A stretch of 64,000 nucleotides of DNA, from positions 62,001 through 126,000 of the forward strand of contig JAMXHR010000012.1 in NCBI GenBank assembly GCA_023955635.1, written 5' to 3'. This document shows positions 49,009 through 61,257 of the stretch, in pieces. Both the position numbers and the translations under genes were made by a program. The notes under the pieces are model-generated. The model was given only the letters and a program-made list of their open reading frames with translations. It did no database searches and was not told the DNA's origin. This stretch comes from Methanosarcina sp. ERenArc_MAG2 (GTDB lineage Archaea > Halobacteriota > Methanosarcinia > Methanosarcinales > Methanosarcinaceae). Position 1 is the stretch's first letter. Every line of letters starts with the position of its first letter.

Positions 49009-49815
49009 ATGAGAATAGCAGTGTGTGGAAAAGGAGGAAGCGGAAAAAGTACGATTTCTGCTCTCCTGGCAAAGCAGATGGCAAAAACGAAAAACGTGCT
49101 TGTACTTGATATTGACGAGTCCAATTATGGACTGCACAGCCAGCTGGGGATGGTAGCTCCCCGGGATCTTATGGAGTATTTTGGGGGGAAGAAGGGATTT
49201 AAAGAAAAGCAGAAATCTCCCAAGACTACTCAGTTCTGGGGGCTTGCAGCCAATGAGAATTCAACAGGGAAGCCAGCGCAGCAGCAGTCCCGGTTTTTTA
49301 AGAACAGGTGGGGTTTTTCCGACCTCCCGGCGGAGTTTGTGGAAGAAAAAGAAGGAATCCGGCTGATGGCTGTTGGTAAAATTCATGATTTTGGGGAGGG
49401 TTGTGCTTGTCCAATGGGTGTCCTGACCAGGGAGTTTCTTGAAAACCTCGACCTTGGAAAAAATGATGTGGTAATTGTGGATACTGAAGCTGGCACCGAG
49501 CACTTCGGGCGCGGGGTTGATAAGGACTTTGACCTGATTCTCGTAGTTGTTGACCCTTCCTACGAGTCCCTCAAGCTTTCGAAAAAGTTTGATGAGTTTG
49601 GCAGCCAGTGCGGATGCAGCGTCTATTTTGTGCTTAACAGAGTTGAGCCTGATATCAGGGAAGAAATGCTGAATTCTGTGAACTGCGCAAACGTAGTGGC
49701 TGAAATCCCGGCAAAAAGAGAACTTTTTAAAGCTTCCCTTAAAGGTGAAGAACTTGACATTGAGCTGGAAGAAATTGCAAAGCTTGCAGAGTTTCTGGGA
49801 CATGTCAGGTATTGA
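49009..49815 (+). CDS. CooC-type MinD/NifH-like ATPase
   Basis: 268 residues from ATG 49009, with GGAGTAGGTG upstream. Deviant Walker A GKGGSGKST at residues 7-15, VLDIDESNYGL, a CACPMG segment (EGCACPMGVLTREFLENL) that supplies the metal-site Cys pair of CooC proteins, DVVIVDTEAGTEHFGRG and VVDPSYESLKLS. CooC-type ATPases insert nickel or mature carbon monoxide dehydrogenase; methanogens with acetyl-CoA synthase carry several. The CODH genes are not in this window. An insert around residues 60-110 (KEKQKSPKTTQFWG) is longer than usual. Confidence 0.85.
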   Translation: MRIAVCGKGGSGKSTISALLAKQMAKTKNVLVLDIDESNYGLHSQLGMVAPRDLMEYFGGKKGFKEKQKSPKTTQFWGLAANENSTGKPAQQQSRFFKNRWGFSDLPAEFVEEKEGIRLMAVGKIHDFGEGCACPMGVLTREFLENLDLGKNDVVIVDTEAGTEHFGRGVDKDFDLILVVVDPSYESLKLSKKFDEFGSQCGCSVYFVLNRVEPDIREEMLNSVNCANVVAEIPAKRELFKASLKGEELDIELEEIAKLAEFLGHVRY

Positions 49816-50225
49816 TCCACTCTTTTTACTTTTTTCAGCGGGCTTTTTTCAGGCGATTTTAATCGGGGATAATCATGAATGATCCGGAATATGTAAATCT
49901 CAGGAGCCAGAGCCGAAATTGTAAAGAGGAACGTATCTGAGATGTTTCGCCGACTTCCATAATCCGAAAGTATATTATTAATCATGTTCTTTGGATAATG
50001 CAAAGTTTTACTTCGTTTGCCTAACAGAAGGCGTTATCAGATGGAACTTCATCAAGGTAACATTACCTTTATGTTACTGTTGCCTGTTTTCCGATAACTA
50101 TTCACGGAACAATAAATTTGATGAATTGTACTGAATAAAATATTCTGACAATTTAGGGAATCAAGTATCCGAATAAACTATATAATAGCTGCATTTTCCC
50201 TGTTTAAATTCTGGAGATAATAATT
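49816..50225. other. Spacer with iorA promoter
   Basis: No gene. AAACTATATAATAG at 50175-50188 is a TATA box for iorA, giving a start near 50210 and a short leader with CTGGAGA as ribosome site. Confidence 0.5.
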
Positions 50226-52026
50226 ATGACAATGCGTGAGTACATGCTTGGAAACGTGGCAATTGCCCGCGGGCTTCTCGAAGGAGGCGTGCAGGTTATT
50301 GCAGGCTATCCCGGAACCCCTTCCTCGGAGATTATAGATACGCTTGCATGCCGGGAAGACCGGGACTACCATATTGAATGGTCTGTTAACGAAAAGGTCG
50401 CAATGGAGGTTGTAGTCGGGGCCGCCTGGGCAGGGGTCCGCTCTGTAGTGACTATGAAGCACGTCGGGCTGAATGTTGCAGCCGACCCTTTTATGACTCT
50501 TGCCTATGCAGGGACAAAAGGGGGTTGATTGCAATCGTAGCCGATGATCCTTCGTGCCATTCCTCTCAGAATGAGCAGGATACACGGCGTTATGCCCAGT
50601 TTGCCCTTGTACCCTGTTTTGATCCCTCAACCCCTCAGGAAGCCAAGGATATGCTTCCCTATGCCTTTGAGTTTTCCGAAAAGTTCGAAATTCCTGTGGT
50701 CTTTCGGCCTACAACTCGGATCTCGCACGGGAAATCGGATATCGAACTCGGGGAGATTCCCGTAGAAAAACCGGCTCCTAATTTTGAAAAACTTCTCGAC
50801 CGCTGGGTCATGCTACCCAAAAATGCCCGTACACGCCATACCCACCTCCTCTCTATCCAGCAGCCCATCGAAGATGCCCTTTCCGAATCTCCCTGGAATT
50901 CCCTGGAAGTGAAACCCGGCGCAAAACTGGGGGTAATAGGCGCAGGTATTGCCTCGGTATATGCAAAAGAAGCTCTTGCAGAACTTGAGATTGAAGCTTC
51001 TTTCCTGAAGATCGGAGCTTATCCGGTTCCGAGAAAGTTGATTCTTGAGTTGCTTAAAACTGTGGATACTATCCTTGTGTTCGAGGAACTTGAGCCTGTT
51101 GTGGAAGAACAGGTAAGGATGATTGCGCAGGAAGCAGGTCTTAACATCTCTATTCTAGGGAAAACAGGCGGTTTTGTCTCCAGGGAAGGGGAACTGGACG
51201 TAAATGCCTTCCTTGAGGCTCTCAGAAAAGTCCTTGGCCTTAACATAGAACCTGAACCGTCAGGCACGACTCTTGAGCTCGCTCCTCGTCCGCCTGCTCT
51301 TTGTGCAGGCTGCTCTCACAGGGCAACCTTCTATTCCATGAAAAAGGTCTTTGGAAAGGATGCTATTTATCCCAGCGACATCGGCTGTTATACTCTGGGA
51401 ATCCAGAGCGGGACTGTTGAGACAACGCTCTGTATGGGCTCAAGCATCAGTATTGCCTCAGGACTTTACCATGCCGGAGAAAAGCGCCCTATCTGCTGTT
51501 CTATAGGGGACTCAACTTTTTTCCACACAGGCATGAACTCGTTTCTTAACGCAATTTTCAATAAAGCAAATATCACGGTTACGATTTTAGACAACCGCAT
51601 TACGGCTATGACAGGGCACCAACCAAACCCGGGTGTCGGTTTTACAGTAACAGGAGAGCCAACTGTACAGGTCTCGCTTGCCGAACTCTGCAAAGCCATG
51701 GGAGCAGAATCCATATCTGTTGTTGACCCTTACAAGCTTGAAGAAACTCAGGAAGCTTTCAGGGCAGCAAAAATTTCGAAGGCACAGCCGTGGTTATTGC
51801 CAGGCAGCCCTGTGTGATCTCCGGAAAAAGAGCAGGCATATGTCATCCGACATATGTCGTTGACCCTGAAAAATGCGAAGGCTGCAAGCAATGTGTAAAG
51901 TTCGGATGCCCTGCAATTGAGTTTGATGAGGAAAGCAAACGCGCTGTAATCACTGCTCTTTGCAGTGGGTGCGGGGTCTGCGCCCAGATCTGTAAGTTTG
52001 AAGCTATCCTGGAGGTGAAGAAATGA
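50226..52026 (+). CDS. iorA: Indolepyruvate:ferredoxin oxidoreductase alpha subunit (two frameshifts)
   Basis: About 600 residues after repair. Oxidatively decarboxylates aryl-2-oxo acids, reducing ferredoxin. Blocks: N-terminal pyruvate-binding YPGTPSSEIIDTL; after the first break (G5 at 50520-50524, one G added: GTKGGLIAIVADDP) the DPSCHSSQNEQDTR segment, thiamine-diphosphate site GDSTFFHTGMNSFLNAIFNK, and GHQPNPGVG; after the second break (A5 at 51769-51773: AAKNFEGTAVVIA) two 4Fe-4S motifs CEGCKQCVKFGCP and CSGCGVCAQIC. All catalytic and cluster motifs are present, so the breaks look like base-calling losses. The stop overlaps iorB. Confidence 0.93.
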
Positions 52027-52622
52027 GTCCGGTTGAGCAAAAGAAATTCGACCTCCTTATCACAGGAGTCGGGGGGCAGGGTGCAATCCTTGCTTCGGAT
52101 ATTATCGGAAAAGCCACAGTTGCCGCAGGGTTGCCTATCAGGGCTGCGGAAACCCACGGAATGGCCCAGCGTGGAGGCTCGGTTGTAAACCACATCCGCA
52201 TAGGGGAAGATTTCGGGTCCATGATCCCGAAAAAAGGTGCAGACCTTATGCTTGCCTTTGAGCCCATGGAGGCAGTCCGGTACCTGGATTTCCTGAAAGA
52301 TGGGGGAGTTGTCATAGTAAATACTCAGACCGTGCTCTCTGTTACTGTCACTTCAGGCCTTGCAAAATACCCTGAGGTTTCGGATATACTTGACGTCCTT
52401 TCCAAAAAATACATAGTCAAAGCATTCAACGCCGATGAACTGGCGTTTGAAGCCGGGAGCAGGCTTGCAATGAATGTAGTGATGGTGGGGGCAGTTTCAG
52501 GCCATCTGCCGATTCCAAAAGAAACCCTGCTTGAAAGCGTTAAAGCCCTTGTGCCGCAAAAAACAGTTGAAGTAAACCTCAGGGCTTTTGAAATGGGACG
52601 GAAAAAAGTAGAGGAATGTTAA
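52023..52622 (+). CDS. iorB: Indolepyruvate:ferredoxin oxidoreductase beta subunit
   Basis: 199 residues, usual for IorB. The gamma-type oxidoreductase domain shows ITGVGGQGAILASDIIGKA and AETHGMAQRGGSVVNHIRIG, then a Rossmann-like region with AFEPMEAVRYLDFL. Forms the heterodimer with IorA. ATG overlaps the iorA TGA (ATGA), indicating coupled translation. Confidence 0.95.
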   Translation: MSPVEQKKFDLLITGVGGQGAILASDIIGKATVAAGLPIRAAETHGMAQRGGSVVNHIRIGEDFGSMIPKKGADLMLAFEPMEAVRYLDFLKDGGVVIVNTQTVLSVTVTSGLAKYPEVSDILDVLSKKYIVKAFNADELAFEAGSRLAMNVVMVGAVSGHLPIPKETLLESVKALVPQKTVEVNLRAFEMGRKKVEEC

Positions 52623-52917
52623 ATTTCTTTTCCTGCTAGTTTGCGGTGAAGAAATAACTTCCGGTGAAAGTTGTGCTATTTGAATAGTTGTGTTGATTGC
52701 ACAGCTATTCCTCTTATATCCTTTGTCGTAGTTGATCATCATCGATAGACTGTTTAATTCGTCTATAGTTAGAAGTCTCTTCACATTATTAAATGAATAA
52801 TTTTTTATACTACATTGTATTATTACTTCAATGGTGTATTGTCATTCCAATGGTTATTTATTATCCCACTGGTTATACAATATTTGTTTGTAGGTTATAG
52901 TTCAGAAGGTGTCTCTA

Positions 52918-53171
52918 TGTTGCTAAGCAGTATCTCCATTGTTTCTTCGAGCGCGTCCTCGAGCGCAGTTTCTATGATTACAGTCCCCGGTCTTCCTCAA
53001 TATGGGGCTGCAGTTGTTGTTGGATTAATAGCTCTCCTTTCTTTAAAGGTGATCCTTTCAGCGTCTGGAAAGTGGAGCAAAAACCTAAGTAGCTCATTTA
53101 ACGCGGCAATCCTGCCTTTGCTTTTCAGTTTTGTAGCGATTCTCTACTTCAAAGTTACTATGATTATCTGA
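52918..53171 (+). CDS. Small two-helix membrane protein
   Basis: 84 residues from ATG 52918, preceded by AGAAGGTG; a longer frame from 52815 lacks a site. A Ser-rich N-terminus (ISIVSSSASSSAVSMI) and YGAAVVVGLIALLSLKVILSA precede a basic loop and a second helix (AAILPLLFSFVAILYFKV). No family recognised; the style resembles small methanosarcinal envelope proteins encoded near surface-protein genes. Confidence 0.5.
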
Positions 53172-54283
53172 TTCCGGGCTTCCGGATCTCTTCTATAAAT
53201 TTCTATTTTTTATAGAGATCAGCTATTATCATATCTTTATTTTTTGATATTTGTCTTGAGATTTTCTGTCCAGTTCTTCTTTCTAAATTATTTATTCAAA
53301 TCTTTATATAACAGTTTTTAACTTTTTTGCATAATTTTCTTTAATTCTCAAGCCCATCTGTAAGTTGCTTAAGGTTTATTATTTCCCAGACTTCCGGGCA
53401 TGCAGAGAGCGCTATGAATCTGACTTTCCGCAGATGTCTTCAAAAAAATAACATTTTTCCTGTTATCGTTTTTGGAGAAATATTCGAAAATTTGCAGTTA
53501 TTATCTTTACTGAAGCTTAAGAAAATGGCTGCTATAAGTCCTAAATGAAGGCAAAAGGTCGAAAGTTTTGGAAAAAATTCAAAAACACATTTTGAGTAAC
53601 CAAGTAGGTTTTCAGAAAAAACGATAGCAGGAAAAATTATGAAAATTGAAAGGACATCTGCGGAAAGTCAGATGAATCAAAAGGAATTGAAAAATTATGA
53701 AACGCGAATGACTTATGCGACTGAGCTAAAAAATCAATATCATTAGACTCTGAATCATATATTCGGCAGGTAACTTATTTTTGTCCGAGAATTTTTACTG
53801 AGACTGTTTTGAGGGAAACTGATCACCTTTTATACTAAACATTATTGCAAAAATGGTTCGCTACTTAGGAATGATTCAAATATAATGTCAAGGATTTTTG
53901 TTACCATGAATGATTATTTGGGGAAATTAAACTATAGAACAATTCCCGAACTGAAAATTTGAAGTTATATGTTTATTATTCCTTATGTACGTAGTGAGAT
54001 TTGGGCCATAAGTTAATCAGTTCCAAAAATAATAATTATTTATATAATGTCTGAAAAACGCTCTCATGAAAATATCCATATCTTAATGTCGACCTGTCGA
54101 ATATGGCTTAATATATAAAGAAAACTTCAGCCAACATGTACTGTATCTTATTTTGTACCTAAATGTTGGATAAAATAAATAATAAATTAGCTGTAATAAC
54201 TAAAAGAAACTTGAATAGCACCAGGAAAATGCAACCTTAAAATGTTTAAGAGTTAATATTGCAAAACGATTTTTGAAAAATAG
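53172..54283. other. Long spacer with a palindromic element
   Basis: Apart from the inverted-repeat element at 53418-53673, this 1.1-kb stretch is AT-rich and shows no gene on either strand. Confidence 0.45.
53418..53673. repeat. 256-bp palindromic element
   Basis: ATCTGACTTTCCGCAGATGT at 53418 is perfectly inverted at 53653-53673 (21 bp), and similarity continues inward (TTTTTCCTG(T/C)TATCGTTTTT), giving about 60 bp of imperfect arms. Non-coding; MITE-like or able to form a long RNA hairpin. Confidence 0.65.
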
Positions 54284-55489
54284 TCAGAATCCTGCCCAGC
54301 CACTTAGATAATAGGGCAGGATCCCGAAAAGGAAAACATTGACTAGGCCGTGCAGTACAGCAACAAAGGGAAGGCTCCTTGTTTTGTAGAAGGCAAAACC
54401 CATAAGTAATCCTACAAAACCTGTATAGAGAATTTCATAGAAGGTGCCGTACCCTGAGTGCATGAGTCCGAACAGGAAACTTGTAATTAAAATGGATTCA
54501 ATGGCACTGAGCGCTTGCTCGAGCCTGGTCTGGATGATCGACCTGAAAATAAGCTCCTCAACAAGACCCACAAAAAAAATCATAATAATGGAGAGTATAA
54601 GCAGACTTTCAAAAGTGAGGTCAGGGATCAGGGACTGTGGGCGGATGGTCAGGTATTCCCCGAGTCCAACCAGAAAGCCCAGGGGAATCGAAAGAATCAT
54701 ATAGACTCCAATATTCTTTCGGGAAATTCCTATCTGCTCTAGGACTTTCCGTTGATTCATTATTATAACTGCCACCGGGATTGCCAGGGGGCCGTAGACA
54801 AAAATGAAGGTATAAAGGGTTTTATCATAAAACACAGGCATTGAAAGGTTTACAAGCCTCAGGACCGGGAGAAGCATCAGGGACTGGTAGATGTTGTGTA
54901 TTTTAGGATCCTTTATGTATAAATTGGAAAGAGAAAGTGCAATCAAAGTTATAATGTGAATCCAGACAGCTGTCCCATTCCTGCCTGAAAAGAGAAGAAG
55001 TTCAGCAAAGGCTATGAATAGAATCGGAACTGCAGTAAAAAGCCTGATTCTCCTCGTCTCGGATTTTTCCTGGTCAGTTTCCTCAGTTTTGCTTATTTCC
55101 CGGGTTTGATGTGAATAGAGACCTTTCAGAGGATTTTTTGTGAATTTTTTTAGCTCCTCCATAGTCATGCGTCGATACAAAACAAGGATCAGAATTGCTA
55201 CTACAATCCCTTCAAGCGTGTATACGATATCTATATATTGTCCTATTTTTTGGAAAAGTCCTAGATTTCCATACGAGACTGAAGTAACTCTGGAATCTCC
55301 GGATTCCTCCAGGGCTTTGGTAGATATCTGCTCTTGAACATGCCCTATCTGTGGAGAAGAAGATGACTCTAAATTACTACTGGATGCAATTCCAGGAAAA
55401 ATTACCAGCAAAGTCAGAATCAGAACTAAGACGCTTATCAAAAGATTCGGTTCTTTTCGCCTTTTATGAAAATTAATTAAATTTTTCAC
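54284..55489 (-). CDS. CPBP-family intramembrane metalloprotease
   Basis: 401 residues. Cleavable or anchor N-terminal helix (LISVLVLILTLLVIFPGIAS), an extracytoplasmic segment, then about eight membrane helices. CAAX-protease/Abi motifs: VEELIFRSIIQTRL (motif EExxxR), FLFGLMHSGYG and LHGLVNVFLFG (conserved His and Asn). These residues bind the catalytic metal in Rce1-like enzymes. The substrate is unknown; possible roles are membrane-protein processing or defence against antimicrobial peptides. Start ATG 55489; monocistronic. Confidence 0.85.
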   Translation of the reverse strand: MKNLINFHKRRKEPNLLISVLVLILTLLVIFPGIASSSNLESSSSPQIGHVQEQISTKALEESGDSRVTSVSYGNLGLFQKIGQYIDIVYTLEGIVVAILILVLYRRMTMEELKKFTKNPLKGLYSHQTREISKTEETDQEKSETRRIRLFTAVPILFIAFAELLLFSGRNGTAVWIHIITLIALSLSNLYIKDPKIHNIYQSLMLLPVLRLVNLSMPVFYDKTLYTFIFVYGPLAIPVAVIIMNQRKVLEQIGISRKNIGVYMILSIPLGFLVGLGEYLTIRPQSLIPDLTFESLLILSIIMIFFVGLVEELIFRSIIQTRLEQALSAIESILITSFLFGLMHSGYGTFYEILYTGFVGLLMGFAFYKTRSLPFVAVLHGLVNVFLFGILPYYLSGWAGF

Positions 55490-55792
55490 GGAAATTACTC
55501 CTTTTTTAATCGGGACAAGTTCAGATCTACTGTGTACCTCTACAAGTTTTTTACCGATTCTTACAATAGATCATTAGAAATATTGCGCAGACCTGATACT
55601 TCAAGTCTTTATTGTAAATTTTACATAAGATCTTATTGGTAGTTAACTGATTTAGAGTATAATAGTTAAGTTTTGTTAATATTTGGAAAACTGGAATGAA
55701 TCAGGTTTTTATTCTCCTGTCTTCATGTTTACGTTGCCGAATTTCGCTTATTCTTTACAGAATATTCAGCTTAAAATCGCATGTAAAGGTTT
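55490..55792. other. AT-rich spacer
   Basis: Upstream region of the protease gene; no gene or strong repeat seen. Confidence 0.4.
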
Positions 55793-56785
55793 TCAAGCTG
55801 TGGATTTAACTGTCTGATTCTTTGCAGTTTGTTCTTCCGCAGTCTGGACTTCTGAATCTTTAGCTATTTCTTTTGTTGCATTTACATTTATCCAGAGATG
55901 GAGGTCCCTGTAGGGTACACTGCTGTCTGTATCGTTGAAAAGCAGGAACTCAAGCTTCATATTCTTTCCCTCAAATGGAGGATTGAGCGTAATTGGGTTT
56001 TCCCATGTCTCATTATTATCAAGCTTTATCTGCTGTATATTTTCCGGCAGGGATCTGTTTTCAAGCTTTACCTGCATTGTGTAATTTACTGGCCTGTATT
56101 CGTGGTTCACAACTCCTACAATTACGGTCCCATTATCCCCGAGCGTATAATTTGTGGGGTAATTGTCTGCCTTTCCTCCCTGTCCAAGAAGATAGAACTC
56201 GGTGAAATGTTCTCCTTCTTTTGGGGTTACTACTACATACACAAGGGTTGCGACAGACAAGAGAATTGACAGAATCAGGAAAACAGTAAGTACTTTATCC
56301 AGCTTTGACTCCGATTTTTCCATAACTTCAGCTTTGAGCGAAAATGCAGCTGCCTTGAAGGAAACATTGAAAGCCTCATTTTCAGGGAGCTTTACTCGCC
56401 TGAGATATGCAAGCCCGCACATCATAAAGGTGAAAACTGATAGGCTTATAAGAATTGGCAGGAGCTTGATCCCCCATGGAGTATAGTTAAGACCAAGTCC
56501 AATTAGGGGTACGACTGCAATACTCAGCCCGAAGGAAAGAGCAGTCCTTTCGATTCCGTCAAGGTCGGATTTTGCAGGAAATAGAGCTGCAATCAGAGCA
56601 TACCCCGGCAGAAAAAGCACAAGGGGAAGTCCAAGTATGTTCCGGAGTACAGTTTCACTTAGTCCGGGTGTGAGCACAAAGATATCTGTAAGGAGCACAA
56701 GCCCCATAACAATCAAGAGATCTGAGGAAACTTTTCTTCCAGTCATACAGGTCATCCGGGTTATATCAAAGCTGGTTGTAATCAA
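55793..56785 (-). CDS. DUF1616 membrane protein
   Basis: 330 residues (or 316 from the second Met, MTGRKVSSDLL). Four N-terminal helices, including VLRNILGLPLVLFLPGYALI and ALSFGLSIAVVPLIGLGLNY, match DUF1616, a family frequent in Methanosarcina and often fused or linked to surface glycan genes. A fifth helix (VLTVFLILSILLSVATLVYV) is followed by an exported Ig-like beta domain with GEHFTEFYLLGQGGKADNYP and NSN-type sequons. The tail is Glu/Gln-rich. Function unknown. Confidence 0.8.
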   Translation of the reverse strand: MITTSFDITRMTCMTGRKVSSDLLIVMGLVLLTDIFVLTPGLSETVLRNILGLPLVLFLPGYALIAALFPAKSDLDGIERTALSFGLSIAVVPLIGLGLNYTPWGIKLLPILISLSVFTFMMCGLAYLRRVKLPENEAFNVSFKAAAFSLKAEVMEKSESKLDKVLTVFLILSILLSVATLVYVVVTPKEGEHFTEFYLLGQGGKADNYPTNYTLGDNGTVIVGVVNHEYRPVNYTMQVKLENRSLPENIQQIKLDNNETWENPITLNPPFEGKNMKLEFLLFNDTDSSVPYRDLHLWINVNATKEIAKDSEVQTAEEQTAKNQTVKSTA

Positions 56786-58287
<1,502 letters not shown>

Positions 58288-59685
58288 TTATTTTTTAATT
58301 CTCATTAGTACCATCCCAGCTGCGAGCGTTCCTGCAAATCCTACTAAGAACGAGGTAGCTTTAGGAGGGTTTTTCACAATGTCTGCTACTTTTCCTGCAA
58401 TAGATCCAGCATCCACGATCCCGGCTGCATTGGCAGTTTTGAGGTTGGAGCTTTCCTCAAGAGTGGAAGCTTTGTCTTCTACTGGGCGGGTATCCGAAAG
58501 GCTGGAGTCAGAATCAATTGGCTGTGAACTGTCTGTTGCAGCACATATGCTCAGCTCTGTCTGGTCTACACCCGTAATGCCTTTGCCTTTTTCATAGGCG
58601 CCTGTAAAGAGGAAGTAGTCGCCTGCGGGCAGGTCAAAGGTTGTCAGGGAAAGAGTGCTCTGGCCCTTCTCTCCTATGGTTATCGTACCATTACATTCTC
58701 CAATAACGGTCTGGATTTCCTTTGTCAGCTCATCTTTGTCGAGTTTGGACTCAAAGTTTGTGGAATTAATGCCGAAATCTTCGATAATGTCAATCCCATT
58801 TACGCAGATTTCAGTCCCTTTTCTCGTACCATTTGAGTTGACTTCTATCAGTGCCCTGTAGGCGTCTTTACTTATCAGCACGGCACCGTATTTGGAGTTT
58901 TCCGGCTCTGTGTTCTTCTTCAGATCCAGGTTGACTTCAAGGTCTTTGCCTTCTTCCAGAGTGTTTGCAACTTTTGTTTGCAGGTCGTATTCCAGGACTT
59001 CAAAACCGGTTGCTGAAAGGACTTTTTTCTCTATTCCGGCAGGTTTCGTACTTTCGTTTTCTGCAAGTGTCATTACGATTCCATAATGGCCTGCAGGAAG
59101 AGATTTAAATTGCAGGGGAGCAGACAGGTCACCATTTTTGTCCAGAGTTGCAGATGTCACGGTGTAATTTAAACTCAGGTTTTTTTCATCCGTGATTTCC
59201 TTAACTGCCTTGCCAAAGGAAGATATGCCGAGTCCCTTGATAAGGTAAACGTTCACTTTCTGCTGCCCGAAAACCGCAGGTCCTTTATAATCCATCTTCA
59301 CATTCTGATTTACAGTATAAAATGGATGAGTGCAATACGGGTATGTAAATGTGAGCTCAGTATTGTTCTCCTGTGCCCCTGATTTTAGTTCAAGGTTTAT
59401 TCCTTTGCTTTTCAGGTTGTCTGTCCCGCAATACGTGAAAGTAAATGGCTGTGGGAGCTGGATTTCTTTTCCTCCGCTAAGAAGGATCCAGCCGCCTTCA
59501 GTCAGGCTTTCATTGTGGTCTGCGAAAAGAACGTTATCGCCATTTTTTTCAATGGATGCAACCCAGGGATCTTTTACCGAATAAGCTGCTGATACTGAAA
59601 TAAGTGAAAAGACAAGGATCAAAACTGTCCAGGTTACTCTCCACTTTCTACTATATATTCCATTCATTCCTGTTATTTTCTTCAA
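58288..59685 (-). CDS. Methanogen surface protein (TIGR04279-like)
   Basis: 465 residues. Signal peptide (WTVLILVFSLISVSAAYS), an extracellular region beginning DPWVASIEKNGDNVLFADHN with YPYCTHPFYTVNQNV and several sequons, two repeated beta modules each ending LPAG(H/D)Y (LKSLPAGHYGIVM-like and FDLPAGDYFLFTGAYEKG), a Ser/Asp-rich stalk, and a C-terminal helix (FLVGFAGTLAAGMVLMRIKK) as anchor. It resembles methanogen extracellular proteins of the TIGR04279 type. Probably part of the cell envelope. Start ATG 59685. Confidence 0.7.
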   Translation of the reverse strand: MKKITGMNGIYSRKWRVTWTVLILVFSLISVSAAYSVKDPWVASIEKNGDNVLFADHNESLTEGGWILLSGGKEIQLPQPFTFTYCGTDNLKSKGINLELKSGAQENNTELTFTYPYCTHPFYTVNQNVKMDYKGPAVFGQQKVNVYLIKGLGISSFGKAVKEITDEKNLSLNYTVTSATLDKNGDLSAPLQFKSLPAGHYGIVMTLAENESTKPAGIEKKVLSATGFEVLEYDLQTKVANTLEEGKDLEVNLDLKKNTEPENSKYGAVLISKDAYRALIEVNSNGTRKGTEICVNGIDIIEDFGINSTNFESKLDKDELTKEIQTVIGECNGTITIGEKGQSTLSLTTFDLPAGDYFLFTGAYEKGKGITGVDQTELSICAATDSSQPIDSDSSLSDTRPVEDKASTLEESSNLKTANAAGIVDAGSIAGKVADIVKNPPKATSFLVGFAGTLAAGMVLMRIKK

Positions 59686-60379
59686 TTACTACACCCCTTA
59701 ATTACTGTCATTCCTGCTTTATCCAGGCTTTTCTGCTTCGGTTTGACATTTTTGCTTATTTAGGGTTTTAGCTGTTAATATCTTTTAATTTAGTATTTTA
59801 TTTAATACCATTCAACATTCATATATTTATTTAAAGTATGTGTTCTATTAAAGATATTTTGCAGGATCTCTAAAGTATCTTTAGATTTTAAATACTCTTT
59901 TACCCTAAACCACTGGTACTTTTTAATGCTTTCTTATTCTCAAATAAAGCAGGAATTATACAATTAGTATTCTATTTAATACCATCCAACATTCATGTAT
60001 TTATTTAAAACATCTGTTTCCTATTAATATATTTTTGCAGGATTTCTTCGAGCCTGTCTTAAAATTAAATTTGAGTGTATTGGGATAAGATTTACGCATT
60101 CGAACCGAATAACGGGGGCATTAACCTGTTATATGTCTAATATGTAATTTTAACCATGATGTTTCTTGTAATTGATTTTATACATCAAGCGCGTAAGTCT
60201 TTGGGATAAAGTACTATCTTTAAAGTCAATGTGTACCTGAATTTCGGAATAATTTATGATCTGAATTTGAAATTAACGTTGCTTATTATCCAATTGTGGA
60301 AATGGTTTGAATTTTAAGGCACGCTCTAAGAACTTTAGATTTTTAAAGACTTTTTTGCCCTATAAAAACCTTTTTTCTT
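59686..60379. other. Spacer with repeat copies
   Basis: A diverged direct repeat: TTTAATACCATTCAACATTC (59801) recurs as TTTAATACCATCCAACATTC (59974), followed in both by ATTTATTTAAA. An imperfect pair related to the TAGGACTTACGCACTT family lies at about 60088-60206. No gene. Confidence 0.5.
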
Positions 60380-61257
60380 TTAATTTTTCCTTGTCCTCAA
60401 ATAGAACCGGAACACTACAATTCCTGCCAGAATTCCTGCTATCGGCATATATGAGGCTTTCCAACCCTGCAAATCTTCTTTTTCCCTTCTCCGGTTTCAG
60501 TTCCATTTATTTTTGTTTCATTTGTTTCCGTTCCATTTGTTTCCGTTCCATTTATTTTCGTTTCCTCTTTTTCGGGATCCGTTTTTTGCTCTGAAGAGGG
60601 CACTATTTCCGAAGGCAGGCTTTCTCCAGGCTTCAGTTTGATCTGTTTTTCAACGTCTCCAACCTTTACCTCAAAATTGCCTGCAGGTATGGATTGACTA
60701 TCGTATTCATAGCTAAAGCTCCCATCGGAATCCACCTTGACCTGCTGGAGCCCCGTAATCTTAATTTTGACATTTGAAGTACTTGCTTTTCCGTCGATTT
60801 TGATCTTGTATGTTCCCGGAGGGACATTTGATTGAGAAACGGTAGTGGCACCGTCCTTTGCCTCTCCAGTTTTGGTTACCCATAGTAACATCTTTACCCT
60901 CAAGTTCAGGTCATCAGCTCCTGTAGCCTTCACGGTAAAGCGGTTGTTAAAGTCCGGGATTGTTACGCCCTCAAGCAGATATTCGTACCTGCCGTCCGAG
61001 ACCGGAACATCCTTTTCAAACGTCACCTGCACTTCCGCTGTCTCTCCCGTAAAATCGGTTCCCTTTATTTCTATAATATCCCCGACGACAGGGTTTTCAG
61101 GGGTAAGTTCCCAATTATTAGTTGCGGCAGTTACGGGAAAGGCGATCAGACACAGAAACACGGGAAGCCAGAACAAAAATTTCAGCATTTTTCTATTCTT
61201 CAACATCTGGACAAAAGTAAAAATGAATCTCAAGAGAGCAACTCCATCAGAAAGCAA
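60380..61257 (-). CDS. Surface protein with Ig-like modules and C-terminal anchor (frameshifted)
   Basis: Start TTG 61257, nine bases after AAAGGAGA, gives a long N-terminus before the signal helix (FLFWLPVFLCLIAFPVTAAT). Beta modules: WELTPENPVVGDIIEIKGTD, YEYLLEGVTIPDFNNRFTVK, VPPGTYKIKIDGKA, SIPAGNFEVKVGD; then a Glu/Thr/Asn repeat stalk (GTETNGTETNETKINGTE). As written it ends at 60439; one base added at the T5 run 60479-60483 restores KKEDLQGWKASYMPIAGILA and the anchor GIVVFRFYLRTRKN, ending at 60380. Cell-surface protein of unknown role. Confidence 0.7.
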
